NCBI GenBank assembly: GCA_032158295.1
Contig: CM063251.1
Span: 15,389,757 to 15,453,756, forward strand
Origin: Pycnopodia helianthoides
Taxonomy: Eukaryota > Echinodermata > Asteroidea > Forcipulatida > Asteriidae
Direction: 5' to 3'
Length of the DNA stretch: 64,000 nucleotides
Part shown: one piece after another, positions 37,355 to 49,583 of the stretch
How positions within the stretch are numbered: the first letter of the stretch is position 1
Layout of the letters: every line of letters begins with the position of its first letter
Position numbers and translations under genes: made by a program
Notes under the pieces: model-generated
Databases searched by the model: none
What the model was told of the DNA's origin: nothing
The model's input: the letters and a program-made list of their open reading frames with translations, nothing else

Positions 37355-40300
37355 ATGGCGGCTTACCATATGAAATGTCTTCTGCTTTTGCTGACCACGG
37401 TTTCCATTTGTCTTGCCCAACAACCGCAGAGAAGGTTTGAGTACAAACACAGTTTTAAAGGACCACATCTGATGCAACAAGACGGCACTGTGCCTTTTTG
37501 GAAATACGGAGGGAGTAAGTTTTTTTTTAAAGAAATATGGTACGATCGGTGTGACTGTGAGACCGGTTGTGACATATCGTTTCCACGTTTAGCTTGCTGG
37601 CAGCTGTCGGGTGACTTCAGCGTGTCTGACCCGGTACACATGGTGTAGTTTTACGGCGCAGTTGACATATCTATGGCTTTTGTACCAATATGTTCAGAGT
37701 ATTTTTTTACAGGTGTTATTGTTAATAATTTTTTGATTAATTTGTATATTTTTGTTGTAGAAACTGAACTTCCCAGACTCATTTTCAAGAAATGTCTTTG
37801 TCATGTTTGTTACTTTTTGTAAAGCCCTAAGGCTGTGAGCCGATGAATATGAATATGATTTAATAAATGTTTAATAATGAGAACTCCAAGTGAAAATATA
37901 TTTGGCGATGCTTTTGTTTTATTGTATTTTGTTTGGCATTCTGACAATACAATATGGTATGGATTCTTTTATTTAATTGAACTCCGCCGGCGCCCAGGAC
38001 TTCTTTTAAAACAGGTGGACTTTTAGTTTTATTTCGAATTTCAATGGCCTTAGGCTGTTATAAATTCATTGTTTAGCCATTCAGGGCTTTGTCTCGGGCT
38101 CCGGCTTGGGCTCCGTCTTACGTTTCCACAAGTAGTGGGGCTACGTCTTAGGCTATAAGGCTTCGAGCCAGAGCCAAAGCCTAAGTAGTGGTTGCGAAAA
38201 GGGTCATAGTTTCTTATCAACCCATCTTTGAAGATTAGTGAGTAAGTTTTCATTAGGCCACATAAAAAAAAATTGTTGATCGTCCCCCCCCCCCCTGACT
38301 CTACGAAACCCCCAACCCAATTTTTTAATTTATTTATTTGTTTATTTTTAATCATAAGAAACAGACTTTTCAATGATCTTTTCAATCAAATTTTGCTCCG
38401 TTCTGCGATGCACGCACAGTTAGGTTGGAACAGATGTTTGAAGAAAGGTTATTCATGTTGGCAAAAACAAGAACAATTCTTCAAATATTACTTAGGCTAA
38501 CACTGCATTTTTGTTTTTGTAAATGTTTACAGAAAATGTCGTCTAGGAGTTAAATGGGTTTAACAAAACAACTAAAAACATCAAAATCACCATAAACCCT
38601 CTGTTTTATAGTGATTGTGATGATTTCTTTTTTCTTTATTTCATATATTGCCATGTCAACAAAACTCAATAAAAAAAATTTAAAAAAAAACATACCCTTC
38701 TACCCCCCCCCCCCCAAAAAAAGGATGCTCAACAATTTGTTACATTTATGTGGCCCCTAATCTTTATTTTTGTCATCCCATAAGCCATTTGCGTGTTAGA
38801 TTTGAATATTGTCTGGTACAATGACGTACTTAATCACAAGTTACCACTTAAGTTTGAATTCCTCAGACTATAGAGACAGTTGCTATGTCACATGATTCGG
38901 GGCAAGCTTTTGCGTAGTTACGTAAGAGACGGCGAACAACCCATACACAATTCTGAATGAGTGTGTATGGCACAATGGTACCAGGGTTTGCTCATCTGGA
39001 GGTTGCTAACAAAACTTGCCCGAACCATTTGACTTAGCAACTGTCTCTATAGTCTGAGGAATTCAATGTAAGCAGTGACTTGTGACTAGGCAAGTCATTG
39101 TACCAGACATTATTCAAATCCAACTCGCAAATGGCTTATTGTCAAAATAGGCCTACTTGGCTGTTTTATACTATTAAAGGGCAAATATTGCCATTGATTC
39201 CCCCTGGCCTAGTGTTTGACAATCAATATCCTGACTTTATTACCTTTGTTTACAAAACGCCTTCAAAAAAATGTTGGTGGGTATATATTCCCTTTTTTTT
39301 TTTTTACTCTCTATAAACAATGTCATAAATAATTATTCTATACAATCGATAGCTTTAAGAGAAGGCCAATTTTTGTTTGTTTATTTTTTTAGGTGCGTTT
39401 GCTTCAGATGATCAAGTGAGGATAACACCGTCCATGCGAAGCAAAAGAGGTCGGATGAATTGTTACTTCCTCTCTATCAACTACAAATTTTGTTTTAATT
39501 TTTTATTTGAACTTGACCTGACTATTTCCTGCGACAGCTCACTGACTTACACTTTGAGTCAACCAATATTGGGTTGTGCTTCAATCCATCATCTTTCTTT
39601 TGCAGTTTAAATATATTTTTTAATTTAATTTTCATTTATTTCAGCTTATAACGAATTGTTAGTTTCTACATTTGCATTTGTTTGGGTTTTTTCAAAGGGG
39701 AATTGAGCCTGTTGAATTAATCAGTTTTGTTATTTATTTTGAATAAACAAGAAAATATTAGAAACGGCTCCAAATTATTTGTAAATTAATTACTCCACAA
39801 GTTGCCGTTATTTTTTTTTTACAGAATGACAGATGTGCCACTGTTTGCCCACATGTCAGATTTAAATGGAATAATTGTGATTAATAGTAACTGCCTGTAA
39901 CACATTGTGCTGGTTTCGGTCACACTTCAATGAGCAAACCAATTTAGCATCAGCTGTTATGTGAAAAGAGTCTTGTGTCTCAATCAGAGCATTTCTGTAC
40001 TGTAGTGCCGCATTTGGCCATTCAATCAACAATCACTGATTGGTATCCAGCGCTCTCCTTTAACCGTTAATGGTGGTCCGCTGGCCAAATGCTAGTTGTT
40101 CCACTATTGTCACAGGTTCATGCACTTTTTTCCCCTTAAGTCCATCCTTAAATAAAAATTTATTATAAACTTGATTTGTAGAAAATGTGCACACTAAAAA
40201 AACTATATATGGCGTGTGTACGTGCGATAAGCCACGTAGGTGGCTCACTGCATTGTCTAACATACGGTGACGAACTTTGTTTTAATGAACTGTGCAGCAT

Positions 40301-43300
40301 ATGTTGACATACTGATAATGCAAATTTGATGTTTGAGTTCGAAAGTTTGTTCTTGCAGTTCTTATCTTCTAATCTTTTTTTTTTCTAATCATGTAAATGC
40401 TTTTCATAATTGTGGACAAACACCATACTCATACATTTTTTTTTAACTTTCAGATATGAAAAAAGAATGGCCCTATTATGAGGGCAAACCAAAGCACGAT
40501 TCACAAGCCTGATGGCCTACTTAAAAAAATAAACACTACTTAAGAGCATGACCTGTTTTAAACATTGAAACATTAGTATTAGTATTTCTCGTGCCCAACT
40601 GGCTCATGCCACAAAATGCCACGGGGGACTGTGGAGACAAAGTCCACAGTACACAAGACATGGGGTTTCCACAAAATACCAGCTGCACAAACAGATGAAA
40701 CCCATAAACATAATGCTAGCCTAGAAGGTTCGGTCAGGGTTCTCCCCAGGTTTTGTCAAAACAAAACTGGGTGAGGGGCATTCTGGACACCAATTTTTTG
40801 AAGTCTGGCTAAAGCATGCTGAATTGAAATGAGGTACTCGGAATGTTTTCTAGTTGGGTGTTTTATCTTTGGTTTTAAAAGCCCTACTGTGCAATCTGGA
40901 GCATGTCATTTGCTTGCATAGGTTAGGGTAGGGTTGGGATAAGGAATATACATTTGTAGGGGTATCGGAGCATAGGGGTTTCGAAACACTGGTGTAACCG
41001 TTTTATTTCCTTTATAGACCTGTTTGTATTTATCGCTCAGATTCTGTTTCCCTCAAACAGGTTTTATTTGGAACAGATACACCATACCGTTTGATCATTG
41101 GGAAGTAGAATTTTACTTCAAGGTGACTGGCAGAGGAAGAGTTGGAGCTGATGGACTGGTGAGTTTGGTTGATGTTTTCATAAAAACTACTGGACTATTT
41201 TAAGTTACTCAAGATGCGCTAGTGAAAAATGCAGGGATTTACACTTTTTCAACCCTAACCTCAAAAACCCTCTGAAGTTTATGAACCTGAGATTGACGGA
41301 TTCAGTCAGTTCTGCAAAACTTAACTACCCCTTCTCAGCATAATGCCAAGAATACAAGGAATTATGCAAGTCTAAACATTGTCTTCTGCAGAAAGTTCAG
41401 GCTCTGTAGCTCCTTTGTTAATATGTGGTGTCACAGTTTACATGGTCTGTACTGTATGATTTTTTAGTCCAGAAAACAAGCGCATTACTCAGGTGGGATT
41501 CTGGCCTCTTGTCACTTCGCAAGTTCAGTGGTCAAGTGGTAAGACACCTGCTCTAGAATGGCAGGGATCATGGGTTCAAATCCCACCCGACAGCGCCCAA
41601 GCAATGAATATACTTCCAGAAATTCTATGCTTAAATGCTCATTACAAATATGAGAATTAAGAAAGGTTATGAGCAATAAAAGTATGAGCAAATTCGTACA
41701 GAAATGAAATAACTATCAAAACATGTTTTCCATCAGGCCTTCTGGTACACTGACAAGATCGGTGAGGAGGGCAATGTCTTCGGGAGCCAAGACAAGTGGA
41801 ACGGTCTGGGGGTTTTCTTCGACTCCTTCGACAACGACAACATGCGCAATAACCCGTACATCATGGCCATCCTGAACGACGGCACCATGCCGTACCAGCA
41901 CAGTACGGACGGGATGAACCAACAGCTCGGTGGATGCTTGAGGGACTTCAGGAATAAGCCGTACCCGGTCAGGGCGAAGATTGAGTACTACAAGAAGACA
42001 CTAACGGTCAGTCTGAACAAGTTCATGATTCCTTAGTGTATTAATTTAATTGTGGGATCATAAGATTGAGAAGTGTGTAGCCTTTTTAATCTCCCGTCTA
42101 CCTATAAGGACTTGTGGTGTAAATGCAACAAATAAACCTATAGCTTCGTCTGTAAGTTTACAACAGCAGGCACAATTCAATGCCATGCCACACCAAAAAC
42201 AAAATAGACCCCCCCCCCCCAAAAAAAAGGGGGTATTTTGTACAGGAAAAAGGAGGGAATGTTACAATTTAGGTTTTCGGAATTTAAGAATTTCTATTAA
42301 AAAAATTAATGACATTTCATTGCCCAAAGTAGATTTGACCAGTTTTCTTGAAACTGATGGATTATAGATGGATATAAGCTATGGATAAAAACAATGAGTT
42401 AAAGATAGATCAAAAACGATGGGTAGAAATGGATTAAAGGAACATTACAGAATTGGTTTTTGCTAACAAAACAGTTGCTGGCAGTGTAAGCACTTTATGT
42501 AATCCACCATATACATAAACTGACAAACCTGTAGAAGTTTGAGATCGATCGGCCATCTGGGTCACAAGAAAATAGTGAAAAATCGATTACACATTTGCAT
42601 GAAATCATATAGGTTCAACAAATGAATAAAACGCTCACTGAGCGATAAACTCCAATCGGAAAATGAGTTTATTCATTTCTCATCAAATATGGCATTTCAG
42701 ACAGAAATATTTCAAGGGATGTTTTCTACTATCATCGTCATTAGAACGTGTAAGTTTTATGTAAATCTGTGATCAAAAAGTATAGGCCTATAAGTTTTTT
42801 TCTTACCAATTCTGTAATGTCCCTTTAACGGTGGATATATTTCAAAGGACGATTTGAAAATTCTTATGAGTGACCAACTACCATCTGTGATTAGAGCTGT
42901 TGGATTTAGAAGGAGTCCATTGTGGATGTATTTTTGATACAGGTTTATATACACAACGGCTGGACCAACATAGACTCAAACTATGAGCTGTGCCTAAGGA
43001 GGGAAGACATACCCTACCCAAAAATGGCCTCTTTGGATTAACGGCAGCAACAGGTGGACTAGCAGGTAAAGCTTTCACCAAATTTGTATAGATGTTAATT
43101 TTGCATCGGGGATAAAGATTGTTGTTTGGTTTTAATAAAATTAAAAATTTAAAATTAAATAGGTGCTTAAAATATATATCAATGTAAGGGCTAAAACCAA
43201 ATACAAATTTTTACAAAGTGTTCTTATAATTTAACAACTTTGGCCCCTTTGGGATAATACATTTAATATGTCCATTGTCCACTACAATTATGGGGGCCTA

Positions 43301-46300
43301 ATCTCACAGAGCTGCTGCTTAAGCACGAAAGTAGCTAAGCACAACAACCAGCAATAATTATAACAAATTAACTGCGGGATAGGTTTTGAGATGTACCCCC
43401 CCCCCCTCCTTATATCAATAGTTGAAAATACAAATTGCATGGTGCGATTTCTGTAAAATCTAAGATTTTATGTTTCCTTTCATTGAGCTGTGTACAAATC
43501 GTGCCAGCAGGAAGTCCTGGCTCTGTGGCTCTTTTTGTAAACATGTGATGTCAAAGGTCACATGGTCTCTAGGAACGAATGCATAGTATCAATCTGTAAA
43601 GCAAGGGAATTCTACATGTGTGCCTGTTTTGAAGCAGGAAGTAGTGAAAACCGTGTGCATGCAGCCTGTGTGCATTGTTATAGCAAAGATCAAGTAATAA
43701 GCCATAAGGGACAACCGACTGGATAATTCTTTTTTCAACAAAGAAAAAGTTAGTAGAACAGGACTTGAACCTGCGACCTCCGGATTAACGTGCCGGCGCT
43801 TTACCAACTGAGCTTTCTAGCCCTATGTTGGGAGTCTCCCTACTCTGTCGATATCTCAGTCATTTGGAGGGGTGGGTGCCAGTCAGAAGCCGTTTACCAA
43901 GTCAGTTTCCCGTGTGGTTTATCACTTGTTATTTGAAACAAAAAGTCGCCAGCATTTTAATTCGGAGGTCGCATGTTCAAGTCCCGCTCTCGTCAAGGTT
44001 TTCCTTTGTTCCACATCAAATTTGTTCTAATAAATTAACTTTAACACAGAGAGAATTGCTAATGTGTGGGGTTTTACAGTGGTCATACTCAAGCAATTTT
44101 CGCTTAATTGTTGAACCGATGAAATCTCTGATTCCTTTTTTCAGATGACCACGATGTGATCAAATTCTTGGTGCACAGTTTAACCCCACCAAATGAACAA
44201 GAGGTAAGGTCGGGAAAAATCCCCTGTGATAATTTGTCTATTTATTTAAAAAATATATTATAATTATGAAAGAGTAGTCCCTCACATTGGTCGCCATCAA
44301 GATGACAAACAATGGGAACGCGCATGTGTGTACGCGCCATTCACATTTATCAGCCAATGACCTCTCGATGGGGGCGCTGTTTGAGCTTGTGAGGCCATGT
44401 GCAAGGGGTCTGTAATTTGTAACTGAACTTTTAGTTTGACAGTGTCTGGAGAGGTGTACAGGACCCAGTAACAAAACAATTGCGCTTACCGGAAACGGTT
44501 ACCAGCCAAAATGCCATTTCAAATGTCCATTTGTGACTGGTTTGCTGCTTACTTTTTGCTTAGCAGAAAGCTGTTAAGCAATATTTTCTGCTTTAAGCAT
44601 CTATAACAATTTGGGCCTTTGTTGTAATGAAGTGATTACATATGTTTGTTTACTTTTATCCATCAGTCTGGAAAAGATAAATTCATTTCTCAAGATGAAG
44701 AAGAGCGCTTCAAGAAAGAGTGGGATGACTATTATGAAAAATTACAGCAGCAAAAGCAAGAGTGAGTACAGACAAAGCTACAATCATGGTCGTAGCTCAG
44801 TGCCCCTCCCCCCCCCCCCCCCGCCCACGATTAATGTTGTCTCTCGGCCAAGATTTAAACTAACATGCAACAATACAAGGAAGTAATATTTGTTACTGTT
44901 TCGTTACTAATGATGCAATGGAACAGTAATAGAAAGGCAAGAACAACTATTCTACAGAGCCAACTGTGTGGGAAAGTAGTTGTGCTGGCACAGCTTTAAC
45001 CACTTCACTTTGGTTGACTTCTATACAGGCAAAATAGTTCTGGATAGAAATACGATTAAAGCTTATAAACACCCGGAACCAACTTTGGAGTGTCCGTCTT
45101 CCTTTTGTTTCAGTCAGCTGACTGGCTGACATGGGTACATGACCACTGGACAATCCATTGTGTAGCGGGCACAGGCATGCACCTACCATGCTACACTTTG
45201 TTTCCCATCAAACCAAATTCTCAAAAAATATGGTCACTCCCTTAGCTCAGTGAAGTATTTTTTAATGTACGGACATGTATTTTGACGTGAAGTAGTTCAG
45301 AAGTTGTACCATGGATTTCATTCATTGAGACTCGATACCTGTCCCTGAGGCTAATTCAAAATCTTTGTTGTTGTTGCAGATTTAAAGAGAAACATCCAGA
45401 AAAAGTAAAAGAAGAAGTGGAAGAAGATAGATTTGTGAGTATCCCTGAATGGCGATTAGTTGATACAATTTACAATAATACAATAATTAATTATTTATTT
45501 GTTTGTTAATTCTGGTTGTGAAGCCAAGCATTCTCAGAATAGCGAACTTAATCACTTTACTAGCCAAGAACCCCATGTAGAGAAGACAAGGAAGAAGGTT
45601 TCAGTGTTAGATGGGGGTAGGAAAACCCCAGAGCGTTATTCCAGGGAAAACTCACACCATCAGGTAGGGACTGAAAACACAATCCACATAGTGCCCCGGC
45701 GGGATTCGAACCGAGATCCTAGAGGTGGAAGGGGAGGAACGATTCCACCACACCAACCCAACCGCCCCATTTTGGGTTTCCTCTGCCGCACAACATTGTT
45801 AAAAAAATCAATCTTCCTCCATTTTTGTTTACAGTTTGAAGATACAGAAACCAGGGAGCTCAGGCAGATCTACGAGGTGCAATCTGTAATTAGTAAAGCA
45901 ATAGGGTAAGTAGGATTCATCTTCTAGACCTATTTAAAGGTAGGGTCATTGAGTGGATTTTGTCAACGTATTGCTGATTTATTGGCGAAATTATCAAGAA
46001 AGATACAATAAAAGTCACATGTGAAAGTTTCAGTTGATTAAAGGGTCTACTTGTTGAGAAAACGGCACGGTATTTTCACAAGAATGTTGAATCCATCCAT
46101 GTTTAGCGAGGTGACAGTGGGTAACCAATCGCATATCTACCCGCAGCATTTGAAAAAGGTCACCAACCCTCAGAAATCTGAGAAACGATTCATGCATGAA
46201 CGGGGGCATTTCAGACGAAATCGTTTCACTTAACTCTGCCTTTTGCTGCCAGTTTGTTTCATGAATGAATTTGTTCTACTCTCAGTGAACTTAATAAGAA

Positions 46301-49300
46301 GCTTGACGAGATCGTCGGACGGCAGGAGAGAACCCTGTCGGCAATCTCGGCGGTCCAGTCCTCCAACCGAGGCTCGTCGGGCCCACCCAGCAGCAGTACC
46401 GGGGGCCACCAACCTGTCCAGGTGGCCTCGGAGATCAAGAGACACGAAGTGGATACAATATTAAACACACAGCAGGAGCTACAGAGGTCTATAAGAGATG
46501 TCAGGTAAGTCTGGAACCACTTTCAAATCTTCGAACTCTTGTAATCCTACCAAACAGGCACCATGCTTGATCCATAATGTCACCAATTTGTTAAAAAAAC
46601 AAGCCGGAAATGTACAATAAATCAATCAATCAATAATTTGAAGTGATCAAACTCGGGTCTTGCCTAGCTTTTTACTGGTCTCTTGGCTCTGTGATCACTG
46701 GTAGGTCACGAGGGTTAATGCCAGAGTCATATTTTAGCGTGTCCATAAATGTTTCTGGCTAGATCTTCTACAATGTCGAGGATCTTGGGGGCGTCTACCG
46801 GTTAAAACCAAGGACGTTAACAAAAGGCATGTGGGTGTTTGGACAGAGCAAGGATGCCTTGCTTCGCTTTGGTGTACAAAACCAATGGGGACATCGCTAA
46901 AGTAAACCAAGTCCACACAATGGGAGAACAAATAGAAGTCCTCAGTTTACGGGGTTGACAAACATAAATGAGTGTGTGTGTGTGACTACTTTCTCTGCTG
47001 TATTTTCATATAGGATTTTGACTTTTTGCCAAATCTGTTGACTTTTAGACTAAGCCTCAAAATGCTGTTTCCAAAATGACGCCACATTCACTGCATCTTT
47101 GCCATTACAATGCATACAAAGTATATCTTAATTTTGAGCTACTTTTCAGTGCAGGCATGAGATTTCTCAGGATTTCAGGATTTTCTCAAACATCAAGCCT
47201 TCTTGAAAGAAGTAAAGCAATCACCAAAGGGATAAAGAAATAGTCCACATTGTGTCCAAACCGGTAGTTTTATCTTTCTGGTGATGCACAGGGTCTGTAC
47301 ACCGCCATAAAATGTAAACTACTGAAAGATTCTGGGTGTTAAACAAAAAAGGGGGAACCCAGGAGTGTTCACATTCGTCAAATCCCATCCCTGATTTGGC
47401 TAAAGCAAACAATGCTATCACTCGACCCCACAGAACTGTCATAGGGGATGTGCAGATGAAGACCTCCTCACTACAAGGCAAAATGGACAGCCAGCCATCG
47501 TCACAGGGTAACGCTGGCAGCCAGCTGTTTACACATGAGCTACAAGATAAACTCAAATCGCTCAGCGGTGATGTCGGCAAACTACTACAAAAATCAAATG
47601 TGAGCTTGTCTGTTTCCCTCCTTGACTGTCTGGGTTTTTTTTTTTTTTTTTTTTTTTTTTGTATATAATCCATGAGTTGTGGAAAATCGCCAGTTGGTTC
47701 TATTCAGAGGTACTACATCTTCCCCAAAAAATCATATTTATAATAATAATACTTGATTCATATATGGGGTTTTGGGGGGTTCGAGTTATTTTTTGTTTTT
47801 TGTACAATCCATAAGTTGATGTGAGTTGAAGGGACTTCAAACCAATCAAACTGATGGTGGGTTTGCTGTAAACAATTATTTCAAAAAGTGTTTGCTTAAA
47901 TGTTGTTAGTTAAACTTTACATGTACGAGTGCACCATGTAAGGATCTGTTTGTTGCGGCTCTGAAAACTGCCGGTTGGTTCTGTTCAGAGGTACTACATC
48001 TTCCAAAAGACTCATAATTATAATAATAATACTTGCTTCTTACATGGCGCATACTATATCCTACTGGCTAGATCAAGGTGCTTTACAACATTATCCCTGT
48101 TCAGCACGTATACTTAGATCATTCCTCAAACTTTATGTCACGGGGAGCACACAACCCCAAGCTGCTTATATTATCAACACATCTATCTTAGCCCTCCCAG
48201 TTTCACGTTTATACACCTGGTTTAACCCTCCTACTGTCAGTGACTCTTGGCAACATTTTCCAGTGAGTTGACCAACCGTTTGAAACCATTCGACTGCAGA
48301 GGTTGTGTACGGTGGCACAACTGTGCACAGAACTAACTGTGTACATGCATTCCCTCATGGTATCATATTGCAGGCTGGCATAGTTTATCTATCATTCAAA
48401 ACCACAGTGAATGGTATTGAATGGTCAGACAGCAAGAGGGTTAAGAGAAGCAGTTAATGAAACTTTTTGAAATGAGAATTTAGAGTACTCTGATTATGGT
48501 GATAACAACAGCATTTTATTTGTGTATTCTTGCAGTCAATGCCAGCACTGTGTCCAGAACAAGAAATGCCAAGCTGTTTAACACCGGCATATTTCTTCTT
48601 ATTACTTGTGCTACAAGGTGGCATATTTTTCTCTATGCAATGTATAGGTGAGTAGAGTGGAGCTTAAAGGGTTTGCATTACATCATTAAGATTAAGAATA
48701 TAAATATTCACAGATTTACACGCAACTTATGCGGTGTAAAATATGGTGATGGTGGAAAACTTCCATTGGAATATTTTGACCTGAAATGCTACAGTTTTTA
48801 AGAAATGAGTAAAACAATTGGTTTTGATCTCGAGAGTCCAAAATTTGACGTTTGAAAACAGTGATGGGGTTTTCACTATTTTCTTGAGACTCCGATGACC
48901 GATTGAGACTCTGATGACCGATTGAGCATAAACTTTCACAGGTTTGTTTATTTCATGTACATGTTGGGTCACACAAAGTGAGGATACTGGTCTTTGACAA
49001 ATTACCAATGTTGGCGGTGTGCTTTAATCTCGCGAGTCCGAAGTTGGAAAAGAGTGTTAAAACATGCATTGAAACTGAGTTAGTGCATGCTTCACTCGGT
49101 TGCTGGGTAACGAGAAAAACTTGTAATGGACCTTATGCATTGACGTCATCAAGCCCCCATATTAGAGGTGAACCGAGGATGAAACAATAGAAGTGCACAG
49201 ATTTGTACGCGCGGCACACAGGATTGGCCAATGAACAACTTCCTTTTGACCTTGAGGCGAGGGCGCCCTACTCAAATGACGTCATATGCATAGGGTCTGT

Positions 49301-49583
49301 GGGGCTTTGAAGTGGTCGACCGAGTCTAAACCATGGCCCCAGCGGAAGCCGGGGTTTTCAAAATGGCCCTAAGAGTCTCAATCAGTTTTAGTCTGGTGAC
49401 TTATTTTCTTAGTTTCAGTGCCAGTCTAAACAACCTGAAGTCTGGGGCTTTGCCTTGGACGGTTCAAGCCCTCACATCAAAGCTTTTGTGTGACTCAAAT
49501 CAGTTAATTTTATTTTGTGTCCATTTCGTTTTTTGCCTCCTTCCAGGAGTAAACAGGACGCGGCTGCCAAGAAGTTCTATTAA
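37355..49583 (+). CDS. LMAN1: LMAN1 / ERGIC-53 cargo lectin, 13 exons, two apparent 1-base frameshifts
   Basis: Exons: 37355-37514, 39393-39449, 41061-41158, 41737-42006, 42943-43065, 44145-44203, 44667-44761, 45380-45434, 45835-45905, 46286-46504, 47434-47599, 48536-48647 and 49547-49583. Allowing one extra base in exons 5 and 12, it encodes 507 residues (human 510, 13 exons). LMAN1 is a type I membrane lectin that cycles between ER and ERGIC, carrying glycoproteins such as factors V/VIII with MCFD2. Signal peptide is about 1-21 and the L-type lectin domain about 25-250. The human sugar and calcium residues Asp121, Asp152, Asn156, His178 and Asp181 appear as Asp103, Asp134, Asn138, His160 and Asp163, a constant offset of 18. 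The Cys172/Cys212 pair is kept. A charged coiled-coil stem spans exons 7-10, followed by Cys464 and Cys472, one membrane helix (about 474-494) and the tail KKFY (human KKFF). Read literally, exon 5 hits TAA at 43039. ATG 37355 has A at -3 and G at +4. Confidence 0.96.
38088..38190. repeat. GGCTCCGTCTTA inverted-repeat array in LMAN1 intron 1
   Basis: GGGCTCCGGCTTGGGCTCCG and AGGCTTCGAGCCAGAGCC fold on each other, as at 6340-6460 and 21085-21215. Confidence 0.5.
38810..39115. repeat. Complete MITE with AATGTCTGGTACAATGAC termini
   Basis: ATTGTCTGGTACAATGAC at the left and GTCATTGTACCAGACATT at the right. The arms pair over roughly 100 bp (CTCAGACTATAGAGACAGTT / AACTGTCTCTATAGTCTGAG). It lies inside LMAN1 intron 1. 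Confidence 0.8.
41520..41595 (+). repeat. tRNA-like SINE head in LMAN1 intron 3
   Basis: CAGTGGTCAAGTGGTAAGAC and GGGTTCAAATCCCACCC give A- and B-box spacing similar to 2765-2870, but no complete cloverleaf forms. Confidence 0.45.
42434..42828. repeat. Complete TTAA MITE, AGGAACATTACAG family, in LMAN1 intron 4
   Basis: 395 bp between TTAA 42434-42437 and TTAA 42825-42828. It differs from 23138-23531 by scattered point changes only, so this family is comparatively young. Confidence 0.85.
43683..44020 (-). repeat. tRNA-derived SINE in LMAN1 intron 5
   Basis: The reverse tRNA-like head GACTTGAACCTGCGACCTCC, then ACCAACTGAGCTTTCTAGCC and GGGTGCCAGTCAGAAGCC, with a second B-box-like piece (TGTTCAAGTCCCGCTC) at about 43975. 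Same family as 5064-5235. Confidence 0.65.
44268..44418. repeat. CCTTGCAT-family MITE, 60 bases after an LMAN1 exon
   Basis: The left part CACATTGGTCGCCATCAAGA, the centre CAGCCAATGACCTCTCGAT and the right end GTGCAAGGGGTCTG match the family described at 22741-22905. Confidence 0.5.
44470..44617. repeat. Foldback MITE fragment in LMAN1 intron 6
   Basis: TTACCAGCCAAAATGCCATT, TGTGACTGGTTTGCTGCTTA and ATAACAATTTGGGCC are family blocks; the left terminus is missing. It ends about 50 bases before exon 7. Confidence 0.55.
45500..45765 (+). repeat. SINE-like element in LMAN1 intron 8
   Basis: The body contains CAGGTAGGGACTGAAAACAC and ends in tRNA-like GGCGGGATTCGAACCGAG. The 136-residue open frame from 45499 joins this repeat to the real exon 9 and is not a protein. 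Confidence 0.55.
45934..46213. repeat. Truncated AGGTAGGGTCATAG MITE in LMAN1 intron 9
   Basis: TTAAAGGTAGGGTCATTGAG at the left. The interior runs in the inverted layout to AGAAACGATTCATGCATGAA and then stops, about 70 bases before exon 10. Confidence 0.6.
47635..47660. repeat. Run of 26 T after LMAN1 exon 11
   Basis: An uninterrupted T tract starts 36 bases after the exon 11 donor. Its true length is uncertain in any assembly. Confidence 0.9.
47695..48045. repeat. Local duplication of about 85 bp in LMAN1 intron 11
   Basis: GGTTCTATTCAGAGGTACTA (about 47696) and GGTTCTGTTCAGAGGTACTA (about 47975) each lead into CATCTTCC and TTATAATAATAATACTTG. The two direct copies are about 280 bp apart. 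Confidence 0.7.
48222..48444. repeat. Complete AACCCTCCTACTGTC MITE flanked by TTAA
   Basis: TTAA at 48222-48225 and 48441-48444. The left end CCCTCCTACTGTCAGTGACT and right end TCAGACAGCAAGAGGG are imperfect inverted repeats. Same family as 8543-8772, in LMAN1 intron 11. Confidence 0.75.
48664..49027. repeat. Complete TTAA MITE in LMAN1 intron 12
   Basis: TTAA at both ends (48664-48667 and 49024-49027); inside are GAGTAAAACAATTGG and ACAGGTTTGTTTATTTCATG. An inner 19/20-bp tandem duplication (GACTCYGATGACCGATTGAG) occurs near 48890-48925. Relatives at 1816, 35421 and 58770. Confidence 0.7.
49126..49302. repeat. CCTTGCAT-family MITE in LMAN1 intron 12
   Basis: ACCTTATGCATTGACGTCAT at the left, GGATTGGCCAATGAACAACT in the middle and GACGTCATATGCATAGGGTC at the right form the family's inverted ends and CCAAT-type centre. 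Confidence 0.55.

Noticed and set aside
42050..42367. 105-codon frame with a Pro/Lys run in LMAN1 intron 4
   Set aside because: It is driven by poly-C and poly-A tracts within an intron; no homology.
45499..45909. 136-codon frame ending in LMAN1 exon 9
   Set aside because: Only the last 24 codons are real LMAN1. The rest is a SINE-like repeat and the frame crosses a good acceptor at 45834.
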